Of a DNA stretch of 45,231 nt, positions 26,703 to 36,162 are shown one piece after another (position 1 is the stretch's first letter; each line of letters starts with the position of its first letter). This stretch comes from Clostridiales bacterium (GTDB lineage: Bacteria; Bacteroidota; Bacteroidia; Bacteroidales; Muribaculaceae). Position numbers and translations under genes: made by a program. Below the pieces are notes generated by a model. The model was not told the origin of the DNA, searched no databases, and was given only the letters and a program-made list of their open reading frames with translations. Where the stretch lies: the NCBI GenBank assembly GCA_023666645.1, contig JAMPBP010000012.1:1-45231 (forward strand), written 5' to 3'.

Positions 26703-29150
26703 TCACAGATTCACCACCGTGATTCCCGCTCCCCCAAACCTCACATCCTCATCATGATAATCGGCTACGCCTGGCACTGTCGACAAATATTGCCTTATTG
26801 CCTGACGCAAGGCACCCGTACCGGTGCCATGAAGTATTCTTACACGCTGTGAATTAAACTGCAAGGCATCATCGATAAAATAGGTGACGGCTTGTATGGC
26901 TTCATCGGCACGCATGCCTCTCACATCTATTTCCTGCTTGAATTGTAACTGTTTGTCACGTTGGGAGTCAATTGTGGCGGCACTTATGAACGATGAATTG
27001 CCGGCACCGCTCTTAGGCTGAGACATCGTTCGCTTAAGCCTCTCGAGCTTGACATTGGTTTTCATCAAACCGAATGCCACTACGGCCTGCTTGCCACTGA
27101 TTTCAAGAATACGACCCGGTTCGCCCTGCCCGTCGAGTTTCACATTGTCGCCAACTTTCAAGGGCGCCTCAGACTGTGACAACGGTTTGGGGGCACGTGA
27201 TTTTTTAGATTTCGGAGCCTTGGCCAAAAGCGGGTGGTTACCTGCATTGTCACTTTCCAGTTTCACACGCTCCTGAGCAAGGCGTTTGCGCGCTGCAATT
27301 GTAGCCTCACGCTCAGCCTGGGCAGTTTTTATCTCATGTATCGTACGCTCAATGGCCGCATTTGATCCTTCGAGAATACGCCTGGCCTCCTCACGTGCTT
27401 CAGCTATGATCTCACGGCGTTTCTCCCGCAGTGTTGTTGCATCTTCCTCATATGAGGCAAGGACATTGTCGATTTTCTTTTCTTTCTGCTTTATCGACAA
27501 CCGCTTGTTTTCCCAGTACCGTTTGTCGCGTGCTATATCGAGAAGATATTTGTCGACATTCACATAATCACTACCTACAATCGTTTCGGCTTCGGAAATG
27601 ATATTTGACGGCAAACCAATCTTACGTGCTATCTCTATGGCAAATGATGAACCGGGAGAGCCTATGGCAAGTTTAAACATGGGCTGCATGAGATGTCGGT
27701 CATAAAGCATCGAGCCATTGACAAGGCCCGGAGTCGTCTCGGCAAGTTGCTTGATGTTGGTAAAATGGGTATTTATCACACCCCACATACCCAGTCGGTT
27801 GAACTCTACAAGTATAGCCTGAGCGAGGGCGCCTCCTATAAGAGGCTCGGTACCCGCTCCAAACTCATCAATGAGAGCCAGTGTCGACGATGAGCCATGA
27901 GCCAGAAAAAACTTCATGTTTTTGAGATGGGAGGAATAGGTCGACAGATCATCCTCGAGTGACTGGTCATCACCTATGTCAATAAATATTGATTCAAAGA
28001 TTCCGACATGAGAATTCTCATAGAGTGGAGGCAATATACCACACTGAGCCATATACTGCACGATTCCAACTGTCTTGAGACACACCGACTTTCCTCCGGC
28101 ATTGGGTCCTGATATGATCAACAGCCTATCGGCCGAAGTCAAGGTAATGTCGAGCGGCACTATTTCCTTGCCCTGTCGCTTCAATGTATCGAGAAGTACC
28201 GGATGAGTGGCATGATACCACTCCAATTCAGTACCACGCTCAAGCCGGGGCAAGGTACCTCCTATTTCCATGGCATAGTGGGCCTTGGCCCGTAAAAAAT
28301 CGAGAGTAGCCAAAGTTGCAAGACTTGATGCTATAGGCTCAATGAACGGACGCAATTGGTCGGCCAACAGAATGAGCAGACGGATTATTTCCCTACGCTC
28401 GTCCATTTGCAACTCACGCACACGGTTATTGGCTTCGACAATCTCAGCCGGTTCTATAAAATATGTTTTACCAGATGCCGACTCGTCATGAACAATACCG
28501 CCAATCTTACGCTTGAACGCCGGGGCAACGGGGAGCACAAGACGACCATCACGAACCGATGGTGTGGTATCCGACTCGAGATAGCCCTCACTTACAGCAC
28601 GTGCTATGACACGCCTCATGATTGAATTGATAGTGCCTGATGTCGATTGTAGCTGACGCCTTATCTCGGCAAGCTCGGGCGAAGCGCTATCCTTGACTTC
28701 TCCATATTGGTCAACAATGCGGTTGATGGCTGTCACAACCATAGGTGTAGGCTCCAGATCGACAGCATCGAGTGAAAGCTCCGGAAACTGAGAGACCCCA
28801 TCTTCAGAGCGGTGACGTTCAAAAAAAGAGGCAATGTCGGCGACACACTGCATTGTGCGGCGTATGCTCACAAGCTCCTGGGCCGTAAGAAACGTACCGG
28901 CTACTTTCAATGTTGATAATGAAGAGGCTATGTCATTGACAGCGATAATAGGCAACGGGTCATCTCCGCTTTCTATCGCCATCATCTCGGCAGTAGCCAC
29001 AAGCCGGTGGCGCACTGTGTCATAACGCGAGCTGAACTCTATGCCTTCGACAAGCTCTCTTGCCCCGGGGGTAAGACACAAAGACTTGATGCGGGCCTTG
29101 ACAGTGTCAAAGCCCACCTTAGATTCATATTTATCGGCAGGATATATCAA
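26703..29150 (-). CDS. mutS2: Endonuclease MutS2 (MutS core, coiled coil, Smr domain), TTG start
   Basis: From the TTG at 29150 the product is 815 residues and begins MIYPADKYESKVGFD, as Bacteroidales MutS2 proteins do. The frame opens further up to a TTG at 29246, but that codon lies inside the upstream gene's terminator and upstream of a -7 box (29204-29211), so the longer form is unlikely. MutS core and clamp are followed by the ATPase (Walker A GPNAGGKS at 348-355; Walker B TLALIDEFGAGTEP from about 423), a long charged coiled coil, a KOW-like segment (LKVGDNVKLDGQGEPGRILEI) and a C-terminal Smr domain (about 735-815). The Smr LDLHG motif reads IDVRG, while HGTGTGALR is intact. MutS2 suppresses recombination or rescues collided ribosomes in other bacteria. 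Confidence 0.93.
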   Translation of the reverse strand: MIYPADKYESKVGFDTVKARIKSLCLTPGARELVEGIEFSSRYDTVRHRLVATAEMMAIESGDDPLPIIAVNDIASSLSTLKVAGTFLTAQELVSIRRTMQCVADIASFFERHRSEDGVSQFPELSLDAVDLEPTPMVVTAINRIVDQYGEVKDSASPELAEIRRQLQSTSGTINSIMRRVIARAVSEGYLESDTTPSVRDGRLVLPVAPAFKRKIGGIVHDESASGKTYFIEPAEIVEANNRVRELQMDERREIIRLLILLADQLRPFIEPIASSLATLATLDFLRAKAHYAMEIGGTLPRLERGTELEWYHATHPVLLDTLKRQGKEIVPLDITLTSADRLLIISGPNAGGKSVCLKTVGIVQYMAQCGILPPLYENSHVGIFESIFIDIGDDQSLEDDLSTYSSHLKNMKFFLAHGSSSTLALIDEFGAGTEPLIGGALAQAILVEFNRLGMWGVINTHFTNIKQLAETTPGLVNGSMLYDRHLMQPMFKLAIGSPGSSFAIEIARKIGLPSNIISEAETIVGSDYVNVDKYLLDIARDKRYWENKRLSIKQKEKKIDNVLASYEEDATTLREKRREIIAEAREEARRILEGSNAAIERTIHEIKTAQAEREATIAARKRLAQERVKLESDNAGNHPLLAKAPKSKKSRAPKPLSQSEAPLKVGDNVKLDGQGEPGRILEISGKQAVVAFGLMKTNVKLERLKRTMSQPKSGAGNSSFISAATIDSQRDKQLQFKQEIDVRGMRADEAIQAVTYFIDDALQFNSQRVRILHGTGTGALRQAIRQYLSTVPGVADYHDEDVRFGGAGITVVNL

Positions 29151-29203
29151 AACTGGTAAAGTAGTAGGGAATATTATGTGGATACTGTTTTCAATACTTG
29201 CCA

Positions 29204-29211
29204 CAAAGTTA
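29204..29211 (-). promoter_or_regulatory. -7 box upstream of mutS2
   Basis: Read on the minus strand this is TAACTTTG, 53 bases before the proposed TTG start. The -33 would fall in the T-rich tail of the preceding terminator and is not a good match. Its position supports starting mutS2 at 29150. Confidence 0.45.
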
Positions 29212-29224
29212 TAAAAAAGTGATG

Positions 29225-29265
29225 AAAGAATAAAACCCCTCGCCAAAACTGCGGTTGGCGAGGGG
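29225..29265 (-). terminator. Strong intrinsic terminator of the T9SS protein operon
   Basis: On the minus strand, CCCCTCGCCAA (29265-29255) pairs with TTGGCGAGGGG (29246-29236), loop of 8, then TTTTATTCTTT. It lies 56 bases after the C10 protease stop codon. Confidence 0.93.
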
Positions 29266-29320
29266 TCGGTATCAAAGTATAGGGCTATATATAACCGAGA
29301 GAGAATAAGAGGATATTAAA

Positions 29321-31945
29321 TTAGCGTACTACCTTGACAGTCTTGACATTTCCAAGGGTATCAACGGCTTTTACAATAAGCACTCCGGTCGGTACACCAC
29401 TCATATCAAGAGTCAATGTCTCATTGCCACTGCTCTTGTCGTGTGCAACCAACTGGCCACCGGCGGTGTATACCTCGACTGTCTCTATGCCGGCCATTGA
29501 GCTTATTCCAAGCACAGCGGCTGAACGGTCGAAATCGACATGGATATTGTCGGCATCAGCTGTTATATCCTCGACACCGGCAGTCTCAAGCTTAACATAG
29601 CAGAATGCCGAAGAATCGAGCGGAATATATCCTTGAGGCGCTTCATAGGCCGACAAAATAAGATAGGTCTCGCCAGGTATCATCGATGAATAGCTGAGCT
29701 CTGTCTTCACTGTCTTTGACAGGCGTGAACTATAGAACAAATCAAACGAACCCACCGCCATGATTGCCGCCTGGCCCGTAACTTCATCAAGTTTACAGAG
29801 ACAACTGGTGAATCGATAGTTGAACTCTCCCGAATTGAGTTTAAGGCGTGTTGACACCTTGATATCATAGGGATCATTGATATAATAGGTCGTAGGTACA
29901 TTCTTTAGGTCATCGTCCTCAACACGCGTCGCATTGATCACCTTGGGATCCTCTATGGTGACGTCGGGCGATGATGCGCGTTGAATCATGACAGGTGTCG
30001 TGAAGTCGTAGAAAAGATATGAACGCTCGTCAAAGATGAAGAGATCCATCTTAGTCTCTTGTGACGGTCCTGAATAATTCTGAACCATAGTATAGAGCGA
30101 CGTTGTCCACTCCTTGACAACAGTCTCACCAGGTTGCACGGTAAGGAAAACGCTCTCTCCAAGATATAAAGGCGTACCTTGATACACCACCATGGGAGCC
30201 ATGCCTGTCGACAACTCCACCGTACTGTTATTCTTCATTTCGACGCTGATCTTGTTCAAGGCATTGGGGTTGACCGATGTGGTGAACTTGGCTGAGACAA
30301 CATCGAGCGATGGAGCGGGGATATCGCTTACCTGGATATTGGAACCCGACTTGACTACGTTGACATAATCATAGTAACCATGAGGACATAGAATGTCGAG
30401 ATATGGCCCTGAGGTTGCGGTTGTCTCGGCTGTGACAATTGTCACTTTGTAATTTCCATCGGCGAGGTCATTACGCAAAAGCGAAAGTTTCAAGCGTGGA
30501 TTGATGCCATGGTCAACACCCAGGCTGTCCACGTGGTGAGGCATTATACCATAACCAGGATCCACCACACAGTTACGATTGGATATTTTATAATAACGGG
30601 GGACTGACTGAGCACCCTGAGCTTCGACCTTGGCATATACATTGAATGTCATGGAAGCAGGGTTGTAGTTGACCCACATTGCATCTTGCTGCATGTCGAG
30701 GTCAAAGACTATCTCTTCGGTTGCCTTGTCAATCTCAGCAACGAGCGACCCTTGCATGGTGAGCTGATTTGGGCGTTCCACAACAGGCTGGCCTGTAGGA
30801 GGACACATGCCGAAGACACCGTCCTGAGTAAAGTTATAACCACCTCCGGCACCACCACCCGTTCCGAGAGCCGAGGGATTGAGGGCATCGAGCGAGAAAT
30901 ATCCATTGGACATGCCGGTCCAGCCCCAGTTGAAATGGAACAGTCCGCTCTCGCTGTCGTAACCGTCACACACAAAAGAATGACCGCCACCCAAATTTGA
31001 GCCGCCGCCATAGATTACAGGACCTACATTCTTAAGGTTGTCATACATGAGCTGGTTCCACTCGGTCGTGGAATACAGGTCACGAAGCGCATAGTAGCTG
31101 TTGCCGTCATAACCGAAATACTTCACCATGGCGTTACGCACATTCATAGCCAGGGCGCCTGATGAGTCGAGTCCATACTCCATTTTCACAGAATAACCGC
31201 ATGCCTGCATAAGGTAAGCTACAGCAGTAGCCTGTGTTTCATTATAGTTGCCGGCAGTATAGGTCTCGAGCATATTGTCCCAATCAAATTTTTTAAGATT
31301 GAGGTTCAATGTAAGTTTCTTTTCGAGCGTCCCGCAAGTATAAGAGAGGTTTCCCTTACCCTTCTCGGGATAATTGAAATACTTCATCACCTGAGCCATC
31401 GAAGTGGCTACACAACCTGTCCATGTGCGCTGTGTCTGCAACAATGGGCATCGGTTATTGTAGGGTTCACCCTGGTCCCAGCGTGTCTTGAGCATGGGAG
31501 CTATCGACTCGCGACCGGCACGTTGAGACATGGCACGTGACACTGCCGCGGCGGCAATTTTGGGATTAACCGTGAGTGAGCGGGCATATTCAATCTGTCG
31601 GCTGTATTCGTCAAGCCACCATTTCATGCTTGGAGGCATATTGTCCGGGTCAAAATCACCCTCATCGAGGATACCGAGCAGGGGATAAGCCAGATCATCG
31701 GCACTGAGTATCATCATACCCTGCCTGTCGGCACGTTCAAAAATATAGAGGGAAGCTTCTCCATCGTTAGTCGTCATGGTGTGCATGAGTCGAGGCTCTT
31801 CAGCCGCGACAGCGGCACGCGACCGTGCATCGGTATCCCCCATGAATCGCGATAACGCCTGCCCGGGGGTCAATGTCTCGGCCATCGCAGCGGCAACCGA
31901 CATTGCGAGCAAAACTGTTGTGGTCAGTATTCTATTTATCTTCAT
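29321..31945 (-). CDS. Secreted C10 family (streptopain-like) cysteine protease with T9SS sorting domain
   Basis: The product is 874 residues from the ATG at 31945 (a TTG one codon earlier is ignored). Order: signal peptide (1-22, ending AMAE), a Spi-type inhibitory propeptide (about 23-140, with EASLYIFERADRQGMMILSADD), the C10 peptidase domain (about 145-390) with catalytic C178 (GCVATSMAQVMKYF) and H322 (GGGHSFVCDGYD), then beta-rich domains (about 400-790) and a C-terminal type A T9SS sorting domain ending TGVLIVKAVDTLGNVKTVKVVR. Homologues include streptopain SpeB, interpain and periodontain. It should be secreted as a zymogen through T9SS and held on or shed from the cell surface. It is the last of three co-directional T9SS cargo genes. 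Confidence 0.93.
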   Translation of the reverse strand: MKINRILTTTVLLAMSVAAAMAETLTPGQALSRFMGDTDARSRAAVAAEEPRLMHTMTTNDGEASLYIFERADRQGMMILSADDLAYPLLGILDEGDFDPDNMPPSMKWWLDEYSRQIEYARSLTVNPKIAAAAVSRAMSQRAGRESIAPMLKTRWDQGEPYNNRCPLLQTQRTWTGCVATSMAQVMKYFNYPEKGKGNLSYTCGTLEKKLTLNLNLKKFDWDNMLETYTAGNYNETQATAVAYLMQACGYSVKMEYGLDSSGALAMNVRNAMVKYFGYDGNSYYALRDLYSTTEWNQLMYDNLKNVGPVIYGGGSNLGGGHSFVCDGYDSESGLFHFNWGWTGMSNGYFSLDALNPSALGTGGGAGGGYNFTQDGVFGMCPPTGQPVVERPNQLTMQGSLVAEIDKATEEIVFDLDMQQDAMWVNYNPASMTFNVYAKVEAQGAQSVPRYYKISNRNCVVDPGYGIMPHHVDSLGVDHGINPRLKLSLLRNDLADGNYKVTIVTAETTATSGPYLDILCPHGYYDYVNVVKSGSNIQVSDIPAPSLDVVSAKFTTSVNPNALNKISVEMKNNSTVELSTGMAPMVVYQGTPLYLGESVFLTVQPGETVVKEWTTSLYTMVQNYSGPSQETKMDLFIFDERSYLFYDFTTPVMIQRASSPDVTIEDPKVINATRVEDDDLKNVPTTYYINDPYDIKVSTRLKLNSGEFNYRFTSCLCKLDEVTGQAAIMAVGSFDLFYSSRLSKTVKTELSYSSMIPGETYLILSAYEAPQGYIPLDSSAFCYVKLETAGVEDITADADNIHVDFDRSAAVLGISSMAGIETVEVYTAGGQLVAHDKSSGNETLTLDMSGVPTGVLIVKAVDTLGNVKTVKVVR

Positions 31946-31961
31946 CAATTTATCATTTAGT

Positions 31962-32013
31962 TACCGGATACCCCTCATAACCTCCCATGAGAGAATATGA
32001 AGGATACCCGGTA
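31962..32013 (-). promoter_or_regulatory. Nested hairpin ahead of the C10 protease gene
   Basis: In the 94-base gap, TACCGG (31962-31967) pairs with CCGGTA (32008-32013), and inside it CTCAT (31974-31978) pairs with ATGAG (31987-31991). A GGATACCC direct repeat also occurs. There is no T run. It may be a processing or attenuation point between the 1367-residue protein gene and the protease gene. Confidence 0.35.
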
Positions 32014-32039
32014 TTTTAGGGTGGAATTTATACTGTAAA

Positions 32040-35000
32040 TTATTTCTTTATATACAGTTTCTTACCATTCACGATATACAAACCTGCAGATAATGATTGC
32101 ATCTCAGAGGGTTGGGCATTGAGCAGGAGTACACGACCATCAAGAGTCACAACCGTAACCTTACCATCGGCATCGTCGGAAATAACGTTGTCGATTCCTG
32201 CAAATTCAGGATCAAAGGTATAGACTACCTTGAACTCGGGTGAAATCTGTGCTCCGTCGAGGGTGAATGCACCTTCATTCAGTTTAAAGGTGTATGAACC
32301 TGCCTCAGTGGGAGCGTCGGTTACAGTAATCTCGAAGGTGGGCACCTCTGCATTCTCGACCTTCTCAACATCAATGGTTCCACGATAAGTGTAATCACGT
32401 GTGAGCGAGATGTAGTTTTTATTGAAGAGCTCAGCGCTTTGGGCATTGGTGAATGCCACAGTAATCTTAGTAAGATCGTTGACTGTCTCAGCTCCGGAGG
32501 GTGTGACTACAACGTCGTACATCTTAGGCTCTACAACATTCCACACATGGCTCATGACGGGAGATGGTTTGCCCGACACTGTAAATGCGCCCTCAGCAAC
32601 ATTGACTTCGAGCTTACCAGGTTTCATGACATCCGGGTTGATGATGCCCATGAGAACCATGTTGCTCTCGGCCTGTGCAAAGAAATCTGTACCATAAGTG
32701 AGTTCCTCTCCGGCAAGTTTTACCGAGAAAGCATCGGCAGCTGCACGGCCGGTGACACTGTATTCATCGCCAAATATGAAAGTAAAGTAGATACCGTTCT
32801 CACTGATTACGAGGTCAGAGGAAGGATCGGCCAAATAGGTGAGGTCGGCTTCCTTATTATAGGTATAGCTTGCAAAGATTTCGTCGCTCTCGACACCGTC
32901 GATAAGGAACGAACCCTGCTCTATCAAGAGTCTCATATAACCCAGCGGAGGATTGTCGGCATCGGGTGAGAGCGACAACCTGAAGGTGGGGTGAGAAGCC
33001 TCCTCAACAGGCGTGCACTCGAGACCGGCAGCATAACTTCCACCTACCTGCAACATGATTGAGAAGCTTGAACCTACATATTCAACCTTGGCAGCCTCAG
33101 CAAACTCGAGGATAAAGTCTTTGACTTCTGAAAGCTCCGAACCGGGTGCCGGTGTCAATTTCCAGGCGGGTACGTAATTGTAGACTGCAGTCACAGCCTC
33201 AGTGGTTTGCCAGCCATCGAGTGTGAAAGCTCCGGCAGGAATCTTCAATGTGTAGTTCCCCTCAGCGAGCGAGAGATTGCTGAACTGGATTACATATTCA
33301 TTGGGAGCACCATCATGGAGTGTTGATGTCGTGGTAGCAACTACCTCACCGTTGACATCCTCCAGGGTGACGGGTATATCATTGTACTCGGCCGCAGTGG
33401 CATCGGGGAAAGTTATTGTAATGAGCGACAGACTTCCTGTAACCTTGCCTGGAGCCGGTGAAAGGGGATAGGCAGGAAGTGTAGGATCGACAGTATAGGT
33501 TGCCTTTATTGCGGGAACACTGTTGTTCTTATATGTGAATGTGCCCTCAGGAATTTCGAGAGTCCACTCGCCGGCATCGCTTATGGGTTGATTCATCCAC
33601 TCATCATTGATAGGAACAATCATCATCATAAGCGACTCGGAAGAACCGGTCTGGTCAGGACCAACCATGCACTTGCGTTTTTCAGTACCATTGGTGATAT
33701 ACACAAATCCTTCCTCGTCATAACGGAACTCGTAGGAATACACAGCGTTGGCAGCAATCTTGGGGAATGAGATAAAAATGGTGTTTATACTGTGAAGCTT
33801 TGAACCGTCAACGGGATTGAGTGTAAACTCCTCGTAGGCCTCCTTGACATTGGGATCGATTGTGAATGTCGAGGTATAGGCTTTGTTCTGTGAGCCACCC
33901 TCAATAGGATTCATTTCATAGTCACCCTCGACAAAGGCACCCTGAGGAATAGTGATAGTGTATACACCAGCCTCGTCCACGGTCTTTTCAAGCAAGAGAG
34001 TGTACTCAAAACCTATGGGTGTCCAATTATCGTCATAGGCCATGCCTGGTTCACCCATATCAACGATGCCTACAGGCTCCCCACCCTCACGCTGAAGTAT
34101 GACCCCGGTGATTTTTTCCATATTGGGGACAACCATTTTCTCCATGTTCTCATCTATGACGGGAGTCACGACCTTAATCTGATTGATGCTCTTGACTACA
34201 GCACCCTCGGCGGGAACTGTGGAGGTGATATCGAAGGTAGAAATTTCGTTGCGTTTCTCAACCTTGATTGTCATCTTGCCCTTGTCGACAGCTATGACAA
34301 CTTCTCCCGAAGCATTGAGTTGACCGATGTTCTCGCCATTCTCATCAACGCCATATACGAGTGTGGTTCCTACAGTGACATTATATTTTTCATTTGCAGG
34401 TTTAACATATACTACTGAACCACGCATGAGAGTGAGAATTTCCTTCTTAGCCTCAATATGAGCTGTAGAGTGGAAAATCTCAACGCCACTTTCGGGCTTA
34501 TCGATTGTCACTTCCGAGAGAGAAGGCATTTTACCGGTAGTGTTCACATAGACAGTGGAATAGTATTCCTTGTTACCACCGTCATAAGCATTTATGTAAA
34601 AACAACCATATTCCTCATCAATTGCAACACGAGCGTCATCTACAAACACTACAGGCTCAGTCGCGGCAAACGACCTCACACTGAATGGATTGTCATAACG
34701 GCCCACAAAGTTAATCTCGTTGTCGCCTTCTTTGAGGGAATACTGATTGGAAGGATTATACCATAACTGAGACTTTGTGTCGCTCGCCCTCAGTTGCAAT
34801 GTCTGGGTTGAACCCACCACATTGACCTTCATCATGGCATTTTTTTCCAACTTGCGGGCCACGATATAGAACTCGTTGACCTTGATATCAGTTGTTCCGG
34901 TTATAGGGCTCACAGGTGAGAGCTGTCCATCCTCAGTGGCAGCAACCACGTCGATATACCAGCCATCGACTGGAGCTACGAATAGGTAGGGTTTCTTGCT

Positions 35001-36143
35001 GCTGACATTCAGATCATAAGCTTTGGTGTTGGCAGCCTCAAGAGTATATGACACGCCCTGAACTTTAATATTGATATCAGATGTTACTGCTGTTCCGTCC
35101 GAGAGGTCGGCTATGTCACTTCCTGCATATTGCCCTTTGGAGATAATCACACCTTCGGGATTGCATATGTATCCCTTGAACACAACATCATCGTAGGTTT
35201 TGGGAGCACCTTCAAACCTCAGCACATTCTCCTCTTCCTCGATGGTGAGGTCAACGCGGGAACCTCCATTCTGAAGTTTATCGGTAATGTCAACACCGTT
35301 GAAAAGCACCTTGCTGTAATTATAGTCATCGGTGATGAGATTGACCCAGAGATGGGTATTTGAAAGAACCGTTATTGTATTGTCGACGATATCAGCAGGC
35401 TGTATAAATGTGCTCTTGGTCACGTTTCTGATATTATTCAGACAACCTTCCATACCCTCGGCATATTCAAGTTTCAAGGTGCAATCCTTGATGACTGGCT
35501 CTTCGTTCTCAAATACTCTGACTTGGACAGTACTGTTTCCGGCAACTTCACTGATAGTCCAGCGCTCGCCATATTTATACTTCTCGACGGGAGCGCCATT
35601 GTATTCAACCTTGAAAATAGTTGATGCGCCATTATCGGGAACAATCTGCAGATTCTTATCGATAGCCGGGTTGAAAGGAACCGAATTGGTGCCGTTGACA
35701 AGCTCAACCTGATAATTGGAACTTGTGAACGTTGCATTCATGAATTTGGCACCATTCTCAACATTAAAGGTGAATGTATCGTTACGCTCAAGTTTGACAC
35801 AGTTTACCTTGACAGTAGCATTGTTGAGTGAGGAATTGCACGAAATAGAAATGCGTCCATTGTTGGGTGAAAATGTGCGGGTACCTCCCTCAAGAATACC
35901 GTCGACCAGGAAATAACCGTCGGCAGCTGTAACGTAAACATAGCCGAAAGTTGACTCGGTTGTAAACACATACTCCGTTTGGTCGGCCGAGAGCTCGACA
36001 AATGGAGCTGATATGCTTCCGGTCTGGATTTTCACCGAACCGGGTGTTTCCCACTTGATCGTCGTGGTGACAGCGGCACTCATTGACAGAGAGCCGAGCA
36101 ACATGGCGAGAAGCAGAAAAGCATAGGAGCTTAATCTCTTCAT
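32040..36143 (-). CDS. Large secreted tandem-repeat protein with T9SS sorting domain
   Basis: The 1367-residue protein has a signal peptide (about 1-24, ending SMSAA), a beta-rich N-terminal half without recognised domains, and about six Ig-like repeats of roughly 100 residues in residues 636-1316. Each repeat ends with a variant of a strand motif: YTITIPQGAF, WTLEIPEGTF, YTLKIPAGAF, MRLLIEQGSF, LEVNVAEGAF, YTFKLNEGAF, mostly followed by a YxxDP-like strand. The last 50 residues (GKVTVVTLDGRVLLL to SAGLYIVNGKKLYIKK) form a T9SS sorting domain. Such arrays usually serve as stalks or adhesins, but no ligand is evident. It follows the 745-residue protein gene by 19 bases and precedes the C10 protease gene, so the three are probably one transcript. 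Confidence 0.8.
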   Translation of the reverse strand: MKRLSSYAFLLLAMLLGSLSMSAAVTTTIKWETPGSVKIQTGSISAPFVELSADQTEYVFTTESTFGYVYVTAADGYFLVDGILEGGTRTFSPNNGRISISCNSSLNNATVKVNCVKLERNDTFTFNVENGAKFMNATFTSSNYQVELVNGTNSVPFNPAIDKNLQIVPDNGASTIFKVEYNGAPVEKYKYGERWTISEVAGNSTVQVRVFENEEPVIKDCTLKLEYAEGMEGCLNNIRNVTKSTFIQPADIVDNTITVLSNTHLWVNLITDDYNYSKVLFNGVDITDKLQNGGSRVDLTIEEEENVLRFEGAPKTYDDVVFKGYICNPEGVIISKGQYAGSDIADLSDGTAVTSDINIKVQGVSYTLEAANTKAYDLNVSSKKPYLFVAPVDGWYIDVVAATEDGQLSPVSPITGTTDIKVNEFYIVARKLEKNAMMKVNVVGSTQTLQLRASDTKSQLWYNPSNQYSLKEGDNEINFVGRYDNPFSVRSFAATEPVVFVDDARVAIDEEYGCFYINAYDGGNKEYYSTVYVNTTGKMPSLSEVTIDKPESGVEIFHSTAHIEAKKEILTLMRGSVVYVKPANEKYNVTVGTTLVYGVDENGENIGQLNASGEVVIAVDKGKMTIKVEKRNEISTFDITSTVPAEGAVVKSINQIKVVTPVIDENMEKMVVPNMEKITGVILQREGGEPVGIVDMGEPGMAYDDNWTPIGFEYTLLLEKTVDEAGVYTITIPQGAFVEGDYEMNPIEGGSQNKAYTSTFTIDPNVKEAYEEFTLNPVDGSKLHSINTIFISFPKIAANAVYSYEFRYDEEGFVYITNGTEKRKCMVGPDQTGSSESLMMMIVPINDEWMNQPISDAGEWTLEIPEGTFTYKNNSVPAIKATYTVDPTLPAYPLSPAPGKVTGSLSLITITFPDATAAEYNDIPVTLEDVNGEVVATTTSTLHDGAPNEYVIQFSNLSLAEGNYTLKIPAGAFTLDGWQTTEAVTAVYNYVPAWKLTPAPGSELSEVKDFILEFAEAAKVEYVGSSFSIMLQVGGSYAAGLECTPVEEASHPTFRLSLSPDADNPPLGYMRLLIEQGSFLIDGVESDEIFASYTYNKEADLTYLADPSSDLVISENGIYFTFIFGDEYSVTGRAAADAFSVKLAGEELTYGTDFFAQAESNMVLMGIINPDVMKPGKLEVNVAEGAFTVSGKPSPVMSHVWNVVEPKMYDVVVTPSGAETVNDLTKITVAFTNAQSAELFNKNYISLTRDYTYRGTIDVEKVENAEVPTFEITVTDAPTEAGSYTFKLNEGAFTLDGAQISPEFKVVYTFDPEFAGIDNVISDDADGKVTVVTLDGRVLLLNAQPSEMQSLSAGLYIVNGKKLYIKK

Positions 36144-36162
36144 AGAATTGTGATATTGTGGA

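Noticed and set aside
26264-29150. yraN and mutS2 considered as part of a defence or nuclease island
   Set aside because: Both are widespread housekeeping families in Bacteroidales, in convergent orientation with separate signals; no defence gene adjoins.
29151-29246. Longer MutS2 from a TTG at 29246
   Set aside because: The codon lies in the terminator stem of the preceding operon and upstream of the likely mutS2 promoter.
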